Shown: positions 26,626 through 35,367 of the stretch, one piece after another
How positions within the stretch are numbered: position 1 is the first letter of the stretch
How the letters are laid out: every line of letters begins with the position of its first letter
Assembly: GCF_900106015.1 (NCBI RefSeq)
Contig: NZ_LT629797.1
Coordinates: 124,001-188,000 of the forward strand
Length of the DNA stretch: 64,000 nucleotides
Source of the DNA: Pseudomonas sihuiensis
GTDB taxonomy: Bacteria; Pseudomonadota; Gammaproteobacteria; Pseudomonadales; Pseudomonadaceae
Direction: 5' to 3'
Notes under the pieces: model-generated
Databases searched by the model: none
Told to the model about the DNA's origin: nothing
Seen by the model: the letters and a program-made list of their open reading frames with translations, nothing else
Position numbers and translations under genes: made by a program

Positions 26626-28368
26626 GCCTTGCAGAATATGCAGGCTGTAGCCAGGCACGGCCTTGGCCTGACGCTTGGCCTCGGAGGCCAGTTCGGCCAG
26701 GCGCGAGGCATCGAGCTGGGCGCAATCTTCCTCTTTTACGTGCACCACGCCGATAGACAGTGACAGCAGCGCATATTCCTGGCGCTGGCCGTGGCGGTTG
26801 TGGGCAATGAAGCAGCCGGCCTGAAGATGCTCATCGCGGTAAAAGCGTCGGCACTGATTCTGGAAATCCTCGATCAGCTTGCCGAGCTTTTCACGCCAGT
26901 CTGGTGAGCCGAGCACCAGCATGAAGTCGTCACCGCCGATATGCCCGACGAAGTCGCGGGCCGGATCGACCCGCTCGTTCAGGCATTGCGCCAGGCACAG
27001 CAGCACCTCGTCACCCTTGGCATAGCCATAGAGGTCGTTGAAGGGTTTGAAGCTGTCGAGATCCACGTAGCACACCGCAGCTTCGCGTTGCTGCTGCAGC
27101 AGGCGGCCAAGGCACTGCTGGATAGGTACGTTACCCGGCAGCAGCGTAAGCGGATTGGCGTGTCGGGCCTGCTGCAGCTTCTGTTCGGTGATCAGCTTGA
27201 GCACGTCGATGACCCGGCCCAGGCCCAGGTAGCGACCGTTCTGGATGATGATGAAGTCTTCCTCGATGCGCTGGCGCGCGCGACTGGTGAGCAGGCGACT
27301 GACCTTCTGCAGGGACTGTGTCAGTTCCACGGCGAGAAAGTCCTGGCTCATCAGGCGACTTATAGGTTTGCGCGCGAACAGATCGGTGGCGAAGGGCTTG
27401 AGCAGCGCTTCGGACAGCGAGTGACGGTGGACGATCCCGACCGGTTGGCGCTGCGTGTCCAGTACGGCCAGGGAGTTCAGGTTGGCCTGGGCGCGAAATA
27501 CGTCCAGCACTTCAGCGATGGCCGTGTGCTGGTCGACCGCGGGTTGGTCGTTGAGCAGGGCGCTGAGGTCATGGCTGTCCTCACTGAGGCTGACCTGATT
27601 GCTCAGGACCTGGGGCAGCAGCTGCCGGGCATCGCGTGGCGGCTTTTCCTGCGGCCTGCTGAGCAGATAGCCCTGCACCAGATCGACACCCATCTCTGCC
27701 AGTACGGCCAGCTCTTCTGGCAGTTCGATACCCTCGGCGATCACTTGAGCGCGCGAGGCTTCGGCCATCTTCAGGATCGAGCCGACGAACTCACGCTTCA
27801 CTGCATCTTGATGAATGCCATCGATGAAGTGGCGGTCGATCTTCACGTAGTCCGGGCGCAGCTCCGACCACAGGCGCAAGCTGGAGTAGCCCGCGCCGAG
27901 GTCATCCAGGGCGATGGAAAAACCCATGGCGCGGTAGTGGTGCAGGGCGTTGTCGAGCAGAGCGAAGTCTTCGGTGGGAGACTGCTCGGTGAGTTCGATC
28001 ACCACCTGGCTCGGTGGAATACCGAAAGCCTGCAGCAATTTCAGTGTACGCCCTGGTTGATGGCTGGGGTCGAGCAGCGACTCCGGCGAGACGTTGAGAA
28101 ACAGCTTGCCGTCCAGGCCCAGGGCGCTGAAGCCTCTGCAGGCGCTCTTGCGGCAAGCCATTTCCAGCTCGCTCAGGCGCCCTGCATGACGGGCGACGGC
28201 GAACAACGTCAGTGGCGAATGCAGTGGGCTGTTGGAGGGGCCACGGGTCAGGGCCTCATAGCCGAGAATGCGCTGTTCGGACAGCGAGACGATAGGTTGG
28301 AACAGGCTACTGAGGTCGCCGTGAGCGAGGATGTTGCCCAGCGCGCTCAACTGCTCGGTGACGGTCAT
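26614..28368 (-). CDS. EAL-CBS-GGDEF cyclic-di-GMP protein
   Basis: 584 residues with the order EAL (about 15-245), CBS pair (about 265-395) and GGDEF (about 410-575). The EAL part keeps EALTR, NVSPES, ELTEQ, DDLGAGYSS, KIDR, AEGIE and QGYLLSRP, so phosphodiesterase activity against cyclic-di-GMP is plausible. The cyclase motif reads GGDDF rather than GGDEF or GGEEF, so cyclase activity is uncertain; the domain may bind GTP or be regulatory. The CBS pair suggests control by an adenine nucleotide. Its place beside prc matches P. aeruginosa PA3258/PA3257, as I recall. Confidence 0.9.
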   Translation of the reverse strand: MTVTEQLSALGNILAHGDLSSLFQPIVSLSEQRILGYEALTRGPSNSPLHSPLTLFAVARHAGRLSELEMACRKSACRGFSALGLDGKLFLNVSPESLLDPSHQPGRTLKLLQAFGIPPSQVVIELTEQSPTEDFALLDNALHHYRAMGFSIALDDLGAGYSSLRLWSELRPDYVKIDRHFIDGIHQDAVKREFVGSILKMAEASRAQVIAEGIELPEELAVLAEMGVDLVQGYLLSRPQEKPPRDARQLLPQVLSNQVSLSEDSHDLSALLNDQPAVDQHTAIAEVLDVFRAQANLNSLAVLDTQRQPVGIVHRHSLSEALLKPFATDLFARKPISRLMSQDFLAVELTQSLQKVSRLLTSRARQRIEEDFIIIQNGRYLGLGRVIDVLKLITEQKLQQARHANPLTLLPGNVPIQQCLGRLLQQQREAAVCYVDLDSFKPFNDLYGYAKGDEVLLCLAQCLNERVDPARDFVGHIGGDDFMLVLGSPDWREKLGKLIEDFQNQCRRFYRDEHLQAGCFIAHNRHGQRQEYALLSLSIGVVHVKEEDCAQLDASRLAELASEAKRQAKAVPGYSLHILQGSTA

Positions 28369-28392
28369 GGTGTTCTCGATCTGCCGGAAACG

Positions 28393-28419
28393 AAAGGGCC
28401 GGTGTTTAACCGGCCCTTT
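28393..28419 (-). terminator. Hairpin between prc and the EAL-GGDEF gene
   Basis: Arms AAAGGGCCGG and CCGGCCCTTT with a 7-base loop. Placed after the prc stop in the direction of transcription and before the EAL gene start, so it probably separates the two transcripts. Confidence 0.65.
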
Positions 28420-28466
28420 ATTTCACGACAGTTCGATGACGATTTGATGACGCTCGATGAGTCGCC

Positions 28467-30548
28467 TCAATGCAGCGCCAGCGAGGGGTTCAGGCCCAGG
28501 TAGTCGAGCAGGATGCGTCCGCTCTCTGCCAGGTAGGCATCGTCTTCCGGTGTGCTCTTTTCATCGGCGACTGGCAGTGCGTCCTCGTCTTCCTTCTCCA
28601 GTTCCTTGAGCGGCTCTTCGCCCTTGGCCAGGCGGCGGTTGTTTTCCAGTGCCAGTTGCTTGGCTTCGACTTCGGCCTGGCGCGCACGGCGGGCTTGCTC
28701 GTTGAGGCTGACGGTGGTTTCTGCCATCAGCTTCTTGGCCAGGGTAAGGCGGTCGCGAGTGAAGACGAAGTCCGGGTCTTTGGCCGTGCGCTGATCGTGA
28801 CGAGCTTTCAGCTCGGTCAGGAAAGGCTTGATCGGGTCCAGTTCTGGAGTGATCGCCGGGCGAATGCTGTCCCAGGGCAGGGCCGCAGGCAGCGCGCTTT
28901 CGCCGATGTCCTTGGTGTCCATCACGTCCGGGTAGGTGATGTCGGGAATCACGCCCTGGTGCTGGGTGCTCTGGCCGGAAACGCGATAGAACTTGGCCAG
29001 GGTCAGTTTCAGTTCGCCATGGTTGAGCGGCTGAATGGTTTGCACCGTGCCCTTGCCGAAGGTCTGGCCGCCGAGAATCAGCGCGCGGTGATAATCCTGC
29101 ATGGCGCCGGCGAAAATTTCCGAGGCCGATGCGGACAGACGGTTGACCAATACGGCCAGCGGGCCGGTGTAGTAGACGCCCTTGTTCTCGTCGGCGAGCA
29201 CGTCGACACGGCCGTCGGCGTTGCGTACCAGCACGGTGGGGCCCTGTTCGATGAACAGGCTGGTCAGTTCGGTGGCTTCCTGCAGCGAGCCACCGCCGTT
29301 GTTGCGCAGGTCGATGACCACACCGTCGACCTTCTCGGCCTGCAGCTCGTCGAGCAGGCGTTTGACGTCACGGGTGGTGCTCTTGTAGTTCGGGTCGCCA
29401 GCGCGGAAGGCCTTGAAATCGAGGTAGAAGGCCGGCAGCTCGATGACGCCGAGCTTGTAGTCACGACCATCGTGCTTGAGGTCCAAGACCTTCTTCTTGG
29501 CAGCTTGCTCTTCCAGCTTGACCGCTTCGCGGGTGATGGTGACCACCTTGCTGGTCTGGTCGCTGGGCGGATTGCTGGCCGGGATCACTTCCAGGCGTAC
29601 GGTGGAACCTTTCGGGCCGCGAATCAGCTTGACCACTTCGTCCAGGCGCCAGCCGATCACGTCGACCATTTCATCATTGCCCTGGGCGACGCCGACGATC
29701 TTGTCTGCCGGTGCGATCTGCTTGCTCTTTTCGGCCGGGCCGGCAGGCACAAGGCGCACCACCTTGACGTGCTCGTTGTCGCTTTGCAGGACGGCGCCGA
29801 TGCCTTCGAGCGACAGGCTCATGTTGATGTCGAAGTTTTCCGCGTTATCCGGCGACAGATAGGTGGTGTGCGGGTCGTAGGTGGTGGCGAAGGCATTAAT
29901 GTAGGCCTGGAACACGTCCTCGCCACGGGTCTGCTTGAGGCGTGCCAGCTGGTTCTTGTAGCGCTTGGTCAGCAGCTCCTGGATGTCCTTGGTTTCCTTG
30001 CCGGCGATCTTCAGGCGCAGCACTTCGTCTTTGACACGCTTGCGCCACAGTTCATCGAGTTCAGCGCGGTCTTTGGCCCAGGGCGCTTTCTCGCGATCGA
30101 CCTGCAACTGCTCGTCGACGGTGAAGTCGATCTTGTCGACGCCCTTGCCCAGTTCCGCCAGCGCGTAGTTCAGGCGCTCTTCCATGCGGGTCAGGTGGCG
30201 GCGGTAGATGGTGAAGCCCGGCTCGAGGTCGCCACTTTTCAACAGATCATCGAATCTGCTGCGCCACTGATTGAATTCGGCGATGTCAGCGGCAGTGAAA
30301 TAGCTGCGAGATGGATCGAGCAACTTCAGGTAGTTGTCATAGATCTGAATCGAGCGTTCGTCGTTCAGCGGCGGCTTGTTGTAGTGATGGCGGCGCAGCA
30401 GCTCCACTACGTTGAGGCTGGCGATCACCTGCTCGCGATCCGGCTGCAGATAGTCCCAACTGGTCGCTGTGGTGGTCTTGGCCGCCAGCGGCAGGGCACT
30501 GAAGCCGAGTACGAGGGCGAGGGCGGTGCTTGCAAGAGATCGCTTCAT
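28467..30548 (-). CDS. prc: Periplasmic tail-specific (C-terminal processing) protease
   Basis: S41-family serine protease that trims C-termini of periplasmic proteins; in P. aeruginosa it is also called AlgO and affects alginate control through MucA. Signal peptide in the first 24 residues (MKRSLASTALALVLGFSALP then LAA). PDZ domain about 225-320 (SLSLEGIGAVLQ, VRLVPAGPAEKS); protease domain about 330-540 with catalytic serine in NRLSASASEIFAGAMQ and lysine in GGQTFGKGTVQT; C-terminal DUF3340 region to the end. 693 residues. The ATG at 30548 fits the signal peptide; upstream extensions do not. Confidence 0.94.
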   Translation of the reverse strand: MKRSLASTALALVLGFSALPLAAKTTTATSWDYLQPDREQVIASLNVVELLRRHHYNKPPLNDERSIQIYDNYLKLLDPSRSYFTAADIAEFNQWRSRFDDLLKSGDLEPGFTIYRRHLTRMEERLNYALAELGKGVDKIDFTVDEQLQVDREKAPWAKDRAELDELWRKRVKDEVLRLKIAGKETKDIQELLTKRYKNQLARLKQTRGEDVFQAYINAFATTYDPHTTYLSPDNAENFDINMSLSLEGIGAVLQSDNEHVKVVRLVPAGPAEKSKQIAPADKIVGVAQGNDEMVDVIGWRLDEVVKLIRGPKGSTVRLEVIPASNPPSDQTSKVVTITREAVKLEEQAAKKKVLDLKHDGRDYKLGVIELPAFYLDFKAFRAGDPNYKSTTRDVKRLLDELQAEKVDGVVIDLRNNGGGSLQEATELTSLFIEQGPTVLVRNADGRVDVLADENKGVYYTGPLAVLVNRLSASASEIFAGAMQDYHRALILGGQTFGKGTVQTIQPLNHGELKLTLAKFYRVSGQSTQHQGVIPDITYPDVMDTKDIGESALPAALPWDSIRPAITPELDPIKPFLTELKARHDQRTAKDPDFVFTRDRLTLAKKLMAETTVSLNEQARRARQAEVEAKQLALENNRRLAKGEEPLKELEKEDEDALPVADEKSTPEDDAYLAESGRILLDYLGLNPSLALH

Positions 30549-30676
30549 GCTGATTCGACGTAGTGGCAGTTGATAACGCATATTAGGCCGTATTTGAGGG
30601 CGCCAGGTTCCGTTGGCGCTAGGCGAAAGCCCGGCGGTATGCGCTGGGCTCGGTACACTTGCACTATGGAGGCAGC

Positions 30677-31639
30677 ATGAAGGCATTGCAAGGCGTCGAA
30701 GGGCGTGCAGAGTGGCTGGAACAACCGGCGCAGACCTGTGACGCGGGGCAGATTCGGGTCAAGGTGGCTGCCGCTGGGCTCAACCGGGCTGACCTGTTGC
30801 AGCGCGCCGGGCTTTATCCGCCGCCGCCCGGTGCGAGCCAGGCGCTGGGCCTGGAGTGCGCCGGGGTCGTTGTCGAAGTCGGCGCCGGCAGCGCCTGGCA
30901 GGTGGGGGATCGCGTCTGCTGTCTGCTCGCGGGCGGTGGCATGGCAGAAGAGGTGGTGCTCGATGCTCGCCACGCCATGCCGGTGCCAGAAGGCTTGAGC
31001 CTGGTCGAGGCCGCTGTGGTGCCCGAGGTATATGCCACCGCCTGGCTCAATCTGTTCCAGCTCGGGGCCCTGCGTCCCGGTGAGAAAGTCCTGCTGCATG
31101 CCGGCGCCAGCGGTGTCGGCTCGGCCGCCATCCAGCTGTGCAAGGCATTCGGCAGCCCTTGCTGGGTCAGCGTCGGCTCACCAGAACGCTTGGCCTACTG
31201 CGAAGCGCTCGGTGCCCAGGGCGGTGCCTTGCGCGGCGAAGACCTGCAAGCGCTGCGTGATTTCGGACCGTTCGATGTGATCCTCGATCCGGTTGGCGGG
31301 CAGTACGCGGCGCTCAACCTGGAATTGCTGGCCCGTGATGGTCGTTGGATCAATATTGGTTTGATGGGCGGACGCGAGGCCACCCTGGACCTGGCTCAGG
31401 TGCTGGGCAAGCGCGTTCAACTGATCGGCTCGACCCTGCGCAATCGCGACGACTCGTTCAAGGCCGACCTGTTGCGCGATCTGCAGCAGCAGGTCTGGCC
31501 GCTGTTTGCCGAGGGGCGGTTAAAGCCGCAACTCGAGCGCAGTTTTGCCCTCAAAGACAGTGAAGTGGCATTCGAGACACTCGCCGGTAATCAGGTTGCG
31601 GGTAAAATCGCGCTGCTTATCGATCCCAATATTGTCTGA
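30677..31639 (+). CDS. Zinc-lacking NAD(P)H:quinone oxidoreductase (PIG3-type MDR)
   Basis: Medium-chain dehydrogenase/reductase: GroES-like part (residues 1-115, AGLNRADLLQRAGLYPPPPGA) and Rossmann part with nucleotide-binding AGASGVGSAAIQLCKAFG (about 140-157). The structural and catalytic zinc cysteines of alcohol dehydrogenases are absent, as in quinone oxidoreductases. 320 residues. The ATG at 30677 has a GGAGG site 6-7 bases upstream. It is divergent from prc and followed by ahpC; a role in quinone or aldehyde detoxification is inferred from family only. Confidence 0.85.
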   Translation: MKALQGVEGRAEWLEQPAQTCDAGQIRVKVAAAGLNRADLLQRAGLYPPPPGASQALGLECAGVVVEVGAGSAWQVGDRVCCLLAGGGMAEEVVLDARHAMPVPEGLSLVEAAVVPEVYATAWLNLFQLGALRPGEKVLLHAGASGVGSAAIQLCKAFGSPCWVSVGSPERLAYCEALGAQGGALRGEDLQALRDFGPFDVILDPVGGQYAALNLELLARDGRWINIGLMGGREATLDLAQVLGKRVQLIGSTLRNRDDSFKADLLRDLQQQVWPLFAEGRLKPQLERSFALKDSEVAFETLAGNQVAGKIALLIDPNIV

Positions 31640-31651
31640 GCAAGAGCTCTA

Positions 31652-31670
31652 GCCCGCGCCTGGCGCGGGC
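31652..31670 (+). terminator. GC-rich hairpin after the quinone oxidoreductase gene
   Basis: GCCCGCGCC and GGCGCGGGC face each other across one base, 12 bases after the stop codon. The following sequence is only TTGG, so termination may be partial. Confidence 0.5.
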
Positions 31671-31680
31671 TTGGCCAACG

Positions 31681-31717
31681 ATTGGCTCATTCAATCAATA
31701 TCATGGCCGTAATCAAT
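31681..31717 (+). promoter_or_regulatory. Predicted OxyR site upstream of ahpC
   Basis: Four tetranucleotides with exact seven-base spacing: ATTG-N7-CAAT-N7-ATGG-N7-CAAT. This follows the OxyR pattern ATAG-N7-CTAT-N7-ATAG-N7-CTAT with one mismatch in each box. It ends at the expected -35 region of a promoter whose -10 box would be TAAGAT at 31740-31745, the usual placement for OxyR activation. Confidence 0.65.
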
Positions 31718-31794
31718 AAGCTTTTTTTCGTTAGGTCGCTAAGATACGTCCTGTAAATTTCAAACCCTCACAGAAACCTCAGAAGGAGTCAGAG

Positions 31795-32358
31795 ATGTCC
31801 CTCATCAACACTCAGGTACAACCGTTCAAGGCCAACGCTTTCCACGCTGGCGAGTTCGTCGAAGTTACCGAGCAGAGCCTGCAGGGCAAGTGGTCCGTGC
31901 TGATCTTCATGCCGGCTGCCTTCACCTTCAACTGCCCGACCGAAATCGAAGACGCTGCCAACAACTACGCCGAGTTCCAGAAGGCCGGTGCCGAGGTCTA
32001 CATCGTGACCACCGACACCCACTTCTCGCACAAGGTATGGCACGAAACTTCGCCGGCCGTTGGCAAGGCTCAGTTCCCGCTGATCGGCGACCCGACTCAC
32101 CAGCTGACCAACGCTTTCGGCGTACACATCGCTGAAGAAGGTCTGGCTCTGCGTGGCACCTTCGTGATCAACCCGGAAGGCGTGATCAAGACCGTTGAGA
32201 TCCACTCCAACGAAATCGCTCGCGACGTTTCCGAGACTCTGCGCAAGCTGAAGGCTGCTCAGTACACCGCCGCCAACCCGGGTCAGGTTTGCCCGGCCAA
32301 GTGGAAAGAAGGCGAAGCCACTCTGGCTCCTTCGCTGGACCTGGTTGGCAAGATCTAA
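31795..32358 (+). CDS. ahpC: Alkyl hydroperoxide reductase, peroxiredoxin subunit
   Basis: Typical 2-Cys peroxiredoxin that reduces hydrogen peroxide, organic peroxides and peroxynitrite in the cytoplasm. Peroxidatic Cys47 in FTFNCPTE and resolving Cys166 in GQVCPAKW are present. 187 residues, like E. coli AhpC. A good AGAAGGAG ribosome site precedes the ATG. AhpF, its reductase, is the next gene; a long palindrome separates the two. Confidence 0.97.
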   Translation: MSLINTQVQPFKANAFHAGEFVEVTEQSLQGKWSVLIFMPAAFTFNCPTEIEDAANNYAEFQKAGAEVYIVTTDTHFSHKVWHETSPAVGKAQFPLIGDPTHQLTNAFGVHIAEEGLALRGTFVINPEGVIKTVEIHSNEIARDVSETLRKLKAAQYTAANPGQVCPAKWKEGEATLAPSLDLVGKI

Positions 32359-32554
32359 AAACGGCTTCAGAGCTGCTGCGCTCGGCTAGGCAGCGTTGTA
32401 ATCAGGCTCGGGCTTGTCATGTACTTCAGTACACTTCGCGCCCTCGCCAGATTTACTCGCTGGCGCTCGCCCTTCGGGCCAGCCTTTGGCTGTTACTCCC
32501 GTTGGTCGTTTCGCCTTGCCTAGCCGTCGCTCGCGACGCTCTGAAATCCGTTTT
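32357..32554. repeat. Long imperfect palindrome between ahpC and ahpF
   Basis: The outer arms AAAACGGCTTCAGAGC and GCTCTGAAATCCGTTTT pair, and next to them CTCGGCTAGGCAGCG pairs with CGCCTTGCCTAGCCG. The middle has a further GTACTTCAGTAC palindrome and a GGCGCTCGCCC segment. It occupies about 200 of the 311 bases between the genes. It resembles the 6581 element in design (CATG...palindrome...CTCGCC) but shares little exact sequence. It may act as a partial terminator or as an RNA-stabilising hairpin for ahpC. Confidence 0.65.
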
Positions 32555-32669
32555 GCAATTGCTACCTGCGCTGTTTGGGCCATTACCGGCCCTTGTGGTG
32601 CCCGATGCCCGGGCGCGATCCGTCCGGGCATTTTATTGCCCGAATTTTCGTATTTGAGGAATTTCCGCC

Positions 32670-34226
32670 ATGTTGGACGCCAATCTTAAAGCCCAGTTGA
32701 AGGCCTACCTGGAGAAGGTCACCCTGCCGTTCGAGATCGTCGCGTCCCTCGATGACGGCGCGAAATCTCAGGAGCTGCTGGGCCTGCTCCAGGACATCGT
32801 CGGCCTGACCGACAAGATCACCCTGAAGACTGACGGCAGCGATGCCCGCCGTCCGTCTTTCGCCCTGAATCGTCCGGGCGAAGACACCGGCGTTGCCTTC
32901 GCCGGTATCCCCATGGGCCACGAGTTCACCTCGCTGGTGCTGGCGCTGCTGCAAGTGGGCGGTCATCCATCGAAGCTGGATTCCGACACCATCGCGCAGA
33001 TCAAGAGCATCGAAGGCAAGTTCGAGTTCGAGACCTATTTCTCGCTGTCCTGCCAGAACTGCCCGGACGTGGTCCAGGCGCTGAACCTGATGGCTGTGCT
33101 CAACCCCAATATCCGCAACGTCTCCATCGACGGTGCGCTGTTCCAGGAAGAAGTCGAGCGTCGCCAGATCATGGCTGTGCCGAGCATCTACCTGAACGGT
33201 GAGGTGTTCGCTTCCGGTCGCATGGAAGTGAAGGAAATCCTTGCCAAGATCGACACCGGCTCTGCCAACCGCGACGCCGAGAAGATGAGTGCCAAGGACG
33301 CCTTCGACGTACTGGTAGTCGGTAGTGGCCCGGCCGGTGCTTCGGCTGCCATCTACGCCGCGCGTAAAGGTATCCGTACCGCGATTGCCGCCGAGCGCTT
33401 CGGTGGTCAGGTGCTCGATACCATGGCCATCGAGAACTTCATCTCCGTCAAGGAAACCGAAGGCCCGAAACTGGTGCGCGCGCTGGAAGAACACGTCAAG
33501 GAATACGAAGTCGACGTGATGAACCTGCAGCGTGCTTCGGCTCTGGTACCGGCCAGCAGCGAAGGCGGCCTGCACGAAGTGAAGTTCGAGAACGGCGCGT
33601 CGCTCAAGGCCAAGACCGTGATCCTCTCCACCGGCGCACGCTGGCGCGAGATGGGTGTGCCCGGCGAGCAGGAATACAAGGCCAAGGGCGTGTGCTTCTG
33701 CCCGCACTGCGACGGCCCGCTGTTCAAGGGCAAGCGTGTGGCGGTGATCGGCGGCGGTAACTCCGGCGTCGAGGCAGCCATCGACCTGGCTGGCATCGTC
33801 GCCCACGTGACCCTGCTGGAGTTCGCCGACACCCTGCGTGCCGATGCCGTACTGCAGAAGAAGCTGGGCAGTCTGCCCAACGTGACCGTGATCAAGAGCG
33901 CGCAGACCACCGAGGTCAAGGGCGACGGTCAGAAGGTCAACGGCCTGGTGTACAAGGATCGCATCACCGAGGAACTGCACAGCGTCGAGCTGGAAGGCAT
34001 CTTCGTGCAGATCGGCCTGCTGCCCAACAGCGACTGGCTCAAGGGCAGCGTGGAGCTCAACCGCTTCGGCGAGATCATCGTCGATGCCAAGGGTGCGACC
34101 AATATCCCTGGCGTATTCGCGGCTGGTGACGTGACCACTGTGCCGTACAAGCAGATTGTTATCGCCATGGGCGAAGGCTCGAAGGCATCGCTGTCCGCCT
34201 TCGACCACCTGATCCGCCATAGCTGA
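32670..34226 (+). CDS. ahpF: Alkyl hydroperoxide reductase subunit F
   Basis: Flavoprotein disulfide reductase that passes electrons from NADH to AhpC. Order: duplicated thioredoxin-like N-terminal domain with redox pair Cys128/Cys131 (SCQNCPD); FAD domain from about 208 ([12 protein letters not shown]); redox pair in CPHCDGPLF near residue 350; NADH-binding [15 protein letters not shown]; and a final FAD motif [16 protein letters not shown]. 518 residues. A third cysteine (VCFCPHC) two residues before the redox pair is a small oddity. A strong terminator follows. Confidence 0.97.
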   Translation: MLDANLKAQLKAYLEKVTLPFEIVASLDDGAKSQELLGLLQDIVGLTDKITLKTDGSDARRPSFALNRPGEDTGVAFAGIPMGHEFTSLVLALLQVGGHPSKLDSDTIAQIKSIEGKFEFETYFSLSCQNCPDVVQALNLMAVLNPNIRNVSIDGALFQEEVERRQIMAVPSIYLNGEVFASGRMEVKEILAKIDTGSANRDAEKMSAKDAFDVLVVGSGPAGASAAIYAARKGIRTAIAAERFGGQVLDTMAIENFISVKETEGPKLVRALEEHVKEYEVDVMNLQRASALVPASSEGGLHEVKFENGASLKAKTVILSTGARWREMGVPGEQEYKAKGVCFCPHCDGPLFKGKRVAVIGGGNSGVEAAIDLAGIVAHVTLLEFADTLRADAVLQKKLGSLPNVTVIKSAQTTEVKGDGQKVNGLVYKDRITEELHSVELEGIFVQIGLLPNSDWLKGSVELNRFGEIIVDAKGATNIPGVFAAGDVTTVPYKQIVIAMGEGSKASLSAFDHLIRHS

Positions 34227-34245
34227 TCGGTTGTTGCACCAACGC

Positions 34246-34275
34246 AAAGGCCACCCCTTGGGGTGGCCTTTTCGT
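34246..34275 (+). terminator. Rho-independent terminator after ahpF
   Basis: Arms AAAGGCCACCCC and GGGGTGGCCTTTT in a near-perfect stem with a 2-base loop, 20 bases after the stop codon. Confidence 0.85.
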
Positions 34276-34287
34276 TTAAAGGAATCC

Positions 34288-34352
34288 GTAGGAGCGAGCT
34301 CTGCTCGCGAACATCGCAATCCAAGCGATTCGCGAGCAGAGCTCGCTCCCAC
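34288..34352. repeat. REP element (GTAGGAGC/GTGGGAGC family)
   Basis: GTAGGAGCGAGCTCTGCTCG and its inverted partner ending GAGCTCGCTCCCAC, with a short loop. Lies between the ahpF terminator and the convergent cupin gene. Confidence 0.75.
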
Positions 34353-34381
34353 AGTTACGCCCCATCCCTGGGGCGACGCGC

Positions 34382-35224
34382 TTAGCGCTTCAGACCGCCC
34401 AGGGTCAGCGGCATCTGGCGGTTCACATCCTTGTACAGCAGGTAGCGGAAGCGGCTCGGGCCGCCGGCGTAGCAGGCCTGCGGGCAGAAGGCGCGCAGCC
34501 ACATGAAGTCGCCGGCTTCCACTTCGACCCAGTCCTGGTTCAGGCGGTACACCGCCTTGCCTTCGAGTACGTACAGGCCGTGTTCCATGACGTGGGTTTC
34601 GGCGAAGGGGATCACGCCGCCCGGCTCGAAGTTGACGATGTTGACGTGCATGTCATGGCGCATGTCGCTGATCTCGACGAAGCGCGTGGTGCTCCAGCGG
34701 CCTTCGGTACCCGGCATGACGATCGGCTCGATGTCCTGCTCGTTGGTGACGAAGGCTTCCGGGTAGGGCACGCCTTCGACCGGCTGGTAGGCCTTGCGCA
34801 GCCAGTGGAAGCGCACGGCCTGGCTGCCGTTGTTGCGCAGCGACCAATCGCTCTGCGGCGGGATGAAGGCGTAGCTGCCCGGACGCATGGCGTGCTGGGT
34901 GCCGTTGAGGGTCAGGCTGAATTCGCCTTCGACGACGAAGATCACGCCTTCGGCGGTGGCGTCGAGCTCAGGCTTGTTGCTGCCGCCGTTCGGGCCGACT
35001 TCGACGATGTACTGCGAGAAGGTTTCGGCGAAGCCGGTCAGCGGGCGGGCGATGACCCACATGCGCATGTTGTCCCAGAACGGCAGGTGGCTGGTGACGA
35101 TGTCACGCATCACGCCTTTGGGGATCACGGCATAGGCTTCGGTGAACATGGCGCGGTCGGTCAGCAGTTGATCCTGACCTGGGTGACCGCCATGCGGTGC
35201 GTAGTAGTAGGGCGATTTGCTCAT
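34382..35224 (-). CDS. allE: (S)-Ureidoglycine aminohydrolase-like bicupin (AllE family)
   Basis: Bicupin of the AllE/YlbA family, which releases ammonia from (S)-ureidoglycine during allantoin breakdown. Two cupin domains are visible: about 60-150 (AEGVIFVVEGEFSLTLNG, PGSYAFIPP) and about 185-275 (FAETHVMEHGLYVLEGKAVYRLN in parts, GDFMWLRAFCPQACYAGG), the latter holding the metal site. Start ATG at 35224 (MSKSPYYYAPHGG) matches the family; 280 residues, slightly longer than E. coli AllE (261). No other allantoin genes are near, so the role here is inferred from similarity. Confidence 0.8.
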   Translation of the reverse strand: MSKSPYYYAPHGGHPGQDQLLTDRAMFTEAYAVIPKGVMRDIVTSHLPFWDNMRMWVIARPLTGFAETFSQYIVEVGPNGGSNKPELDATAEGVIFVVEGEFSLTLNGTQHAMRPGSYAFIPPQSDWSLRNNGSQAVRFHWLRKAYQPVEGVPYPEAFVTNEQDIEPIVMPGTEGRWSTTRFVEISDMRHDMHVNIVNFEPGGVIPFAETHVMEHGLYVLEGKAVYRLNQDWVEVEAGDFMWLRAFCPQACYAGGPSRFRYLLYKDVNRQMPLTLGGLKR

Positions 35225-35367
35225 CGAGAGGTTGCCTCGGCGGGTGAATGGCACGGGGTTCGATCCCCGAGCGGAAACTTGGCTCCCATGCACTATAGGA
35301 ATTCGCGGCTGGATTCGGAAATTAAATAGTAGAATGCCTGTCAGTGGCTTTCATGATGGGTGGCGAC

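Noticed and set aside
28470-30563. A 697-codon open frame opposite prc
   Set aside because: Mirror frame of the protease gene with the same shadow composition (Val/Gln/His-rich) and no recognisable family.
32583-34502. A 639-codon open frame opposite ahpF
   Set aside because: It covers ahpF and runs through the terminator and REP element after it, which no real gene would do; no domains seen.
34382-35224. A purine/allantoin catabolic cluster
   Set aside because: Only the ureidoglycine aminohydrolase-like cupin is present; no allantoinase, allantoicase or urate genes are in the window.
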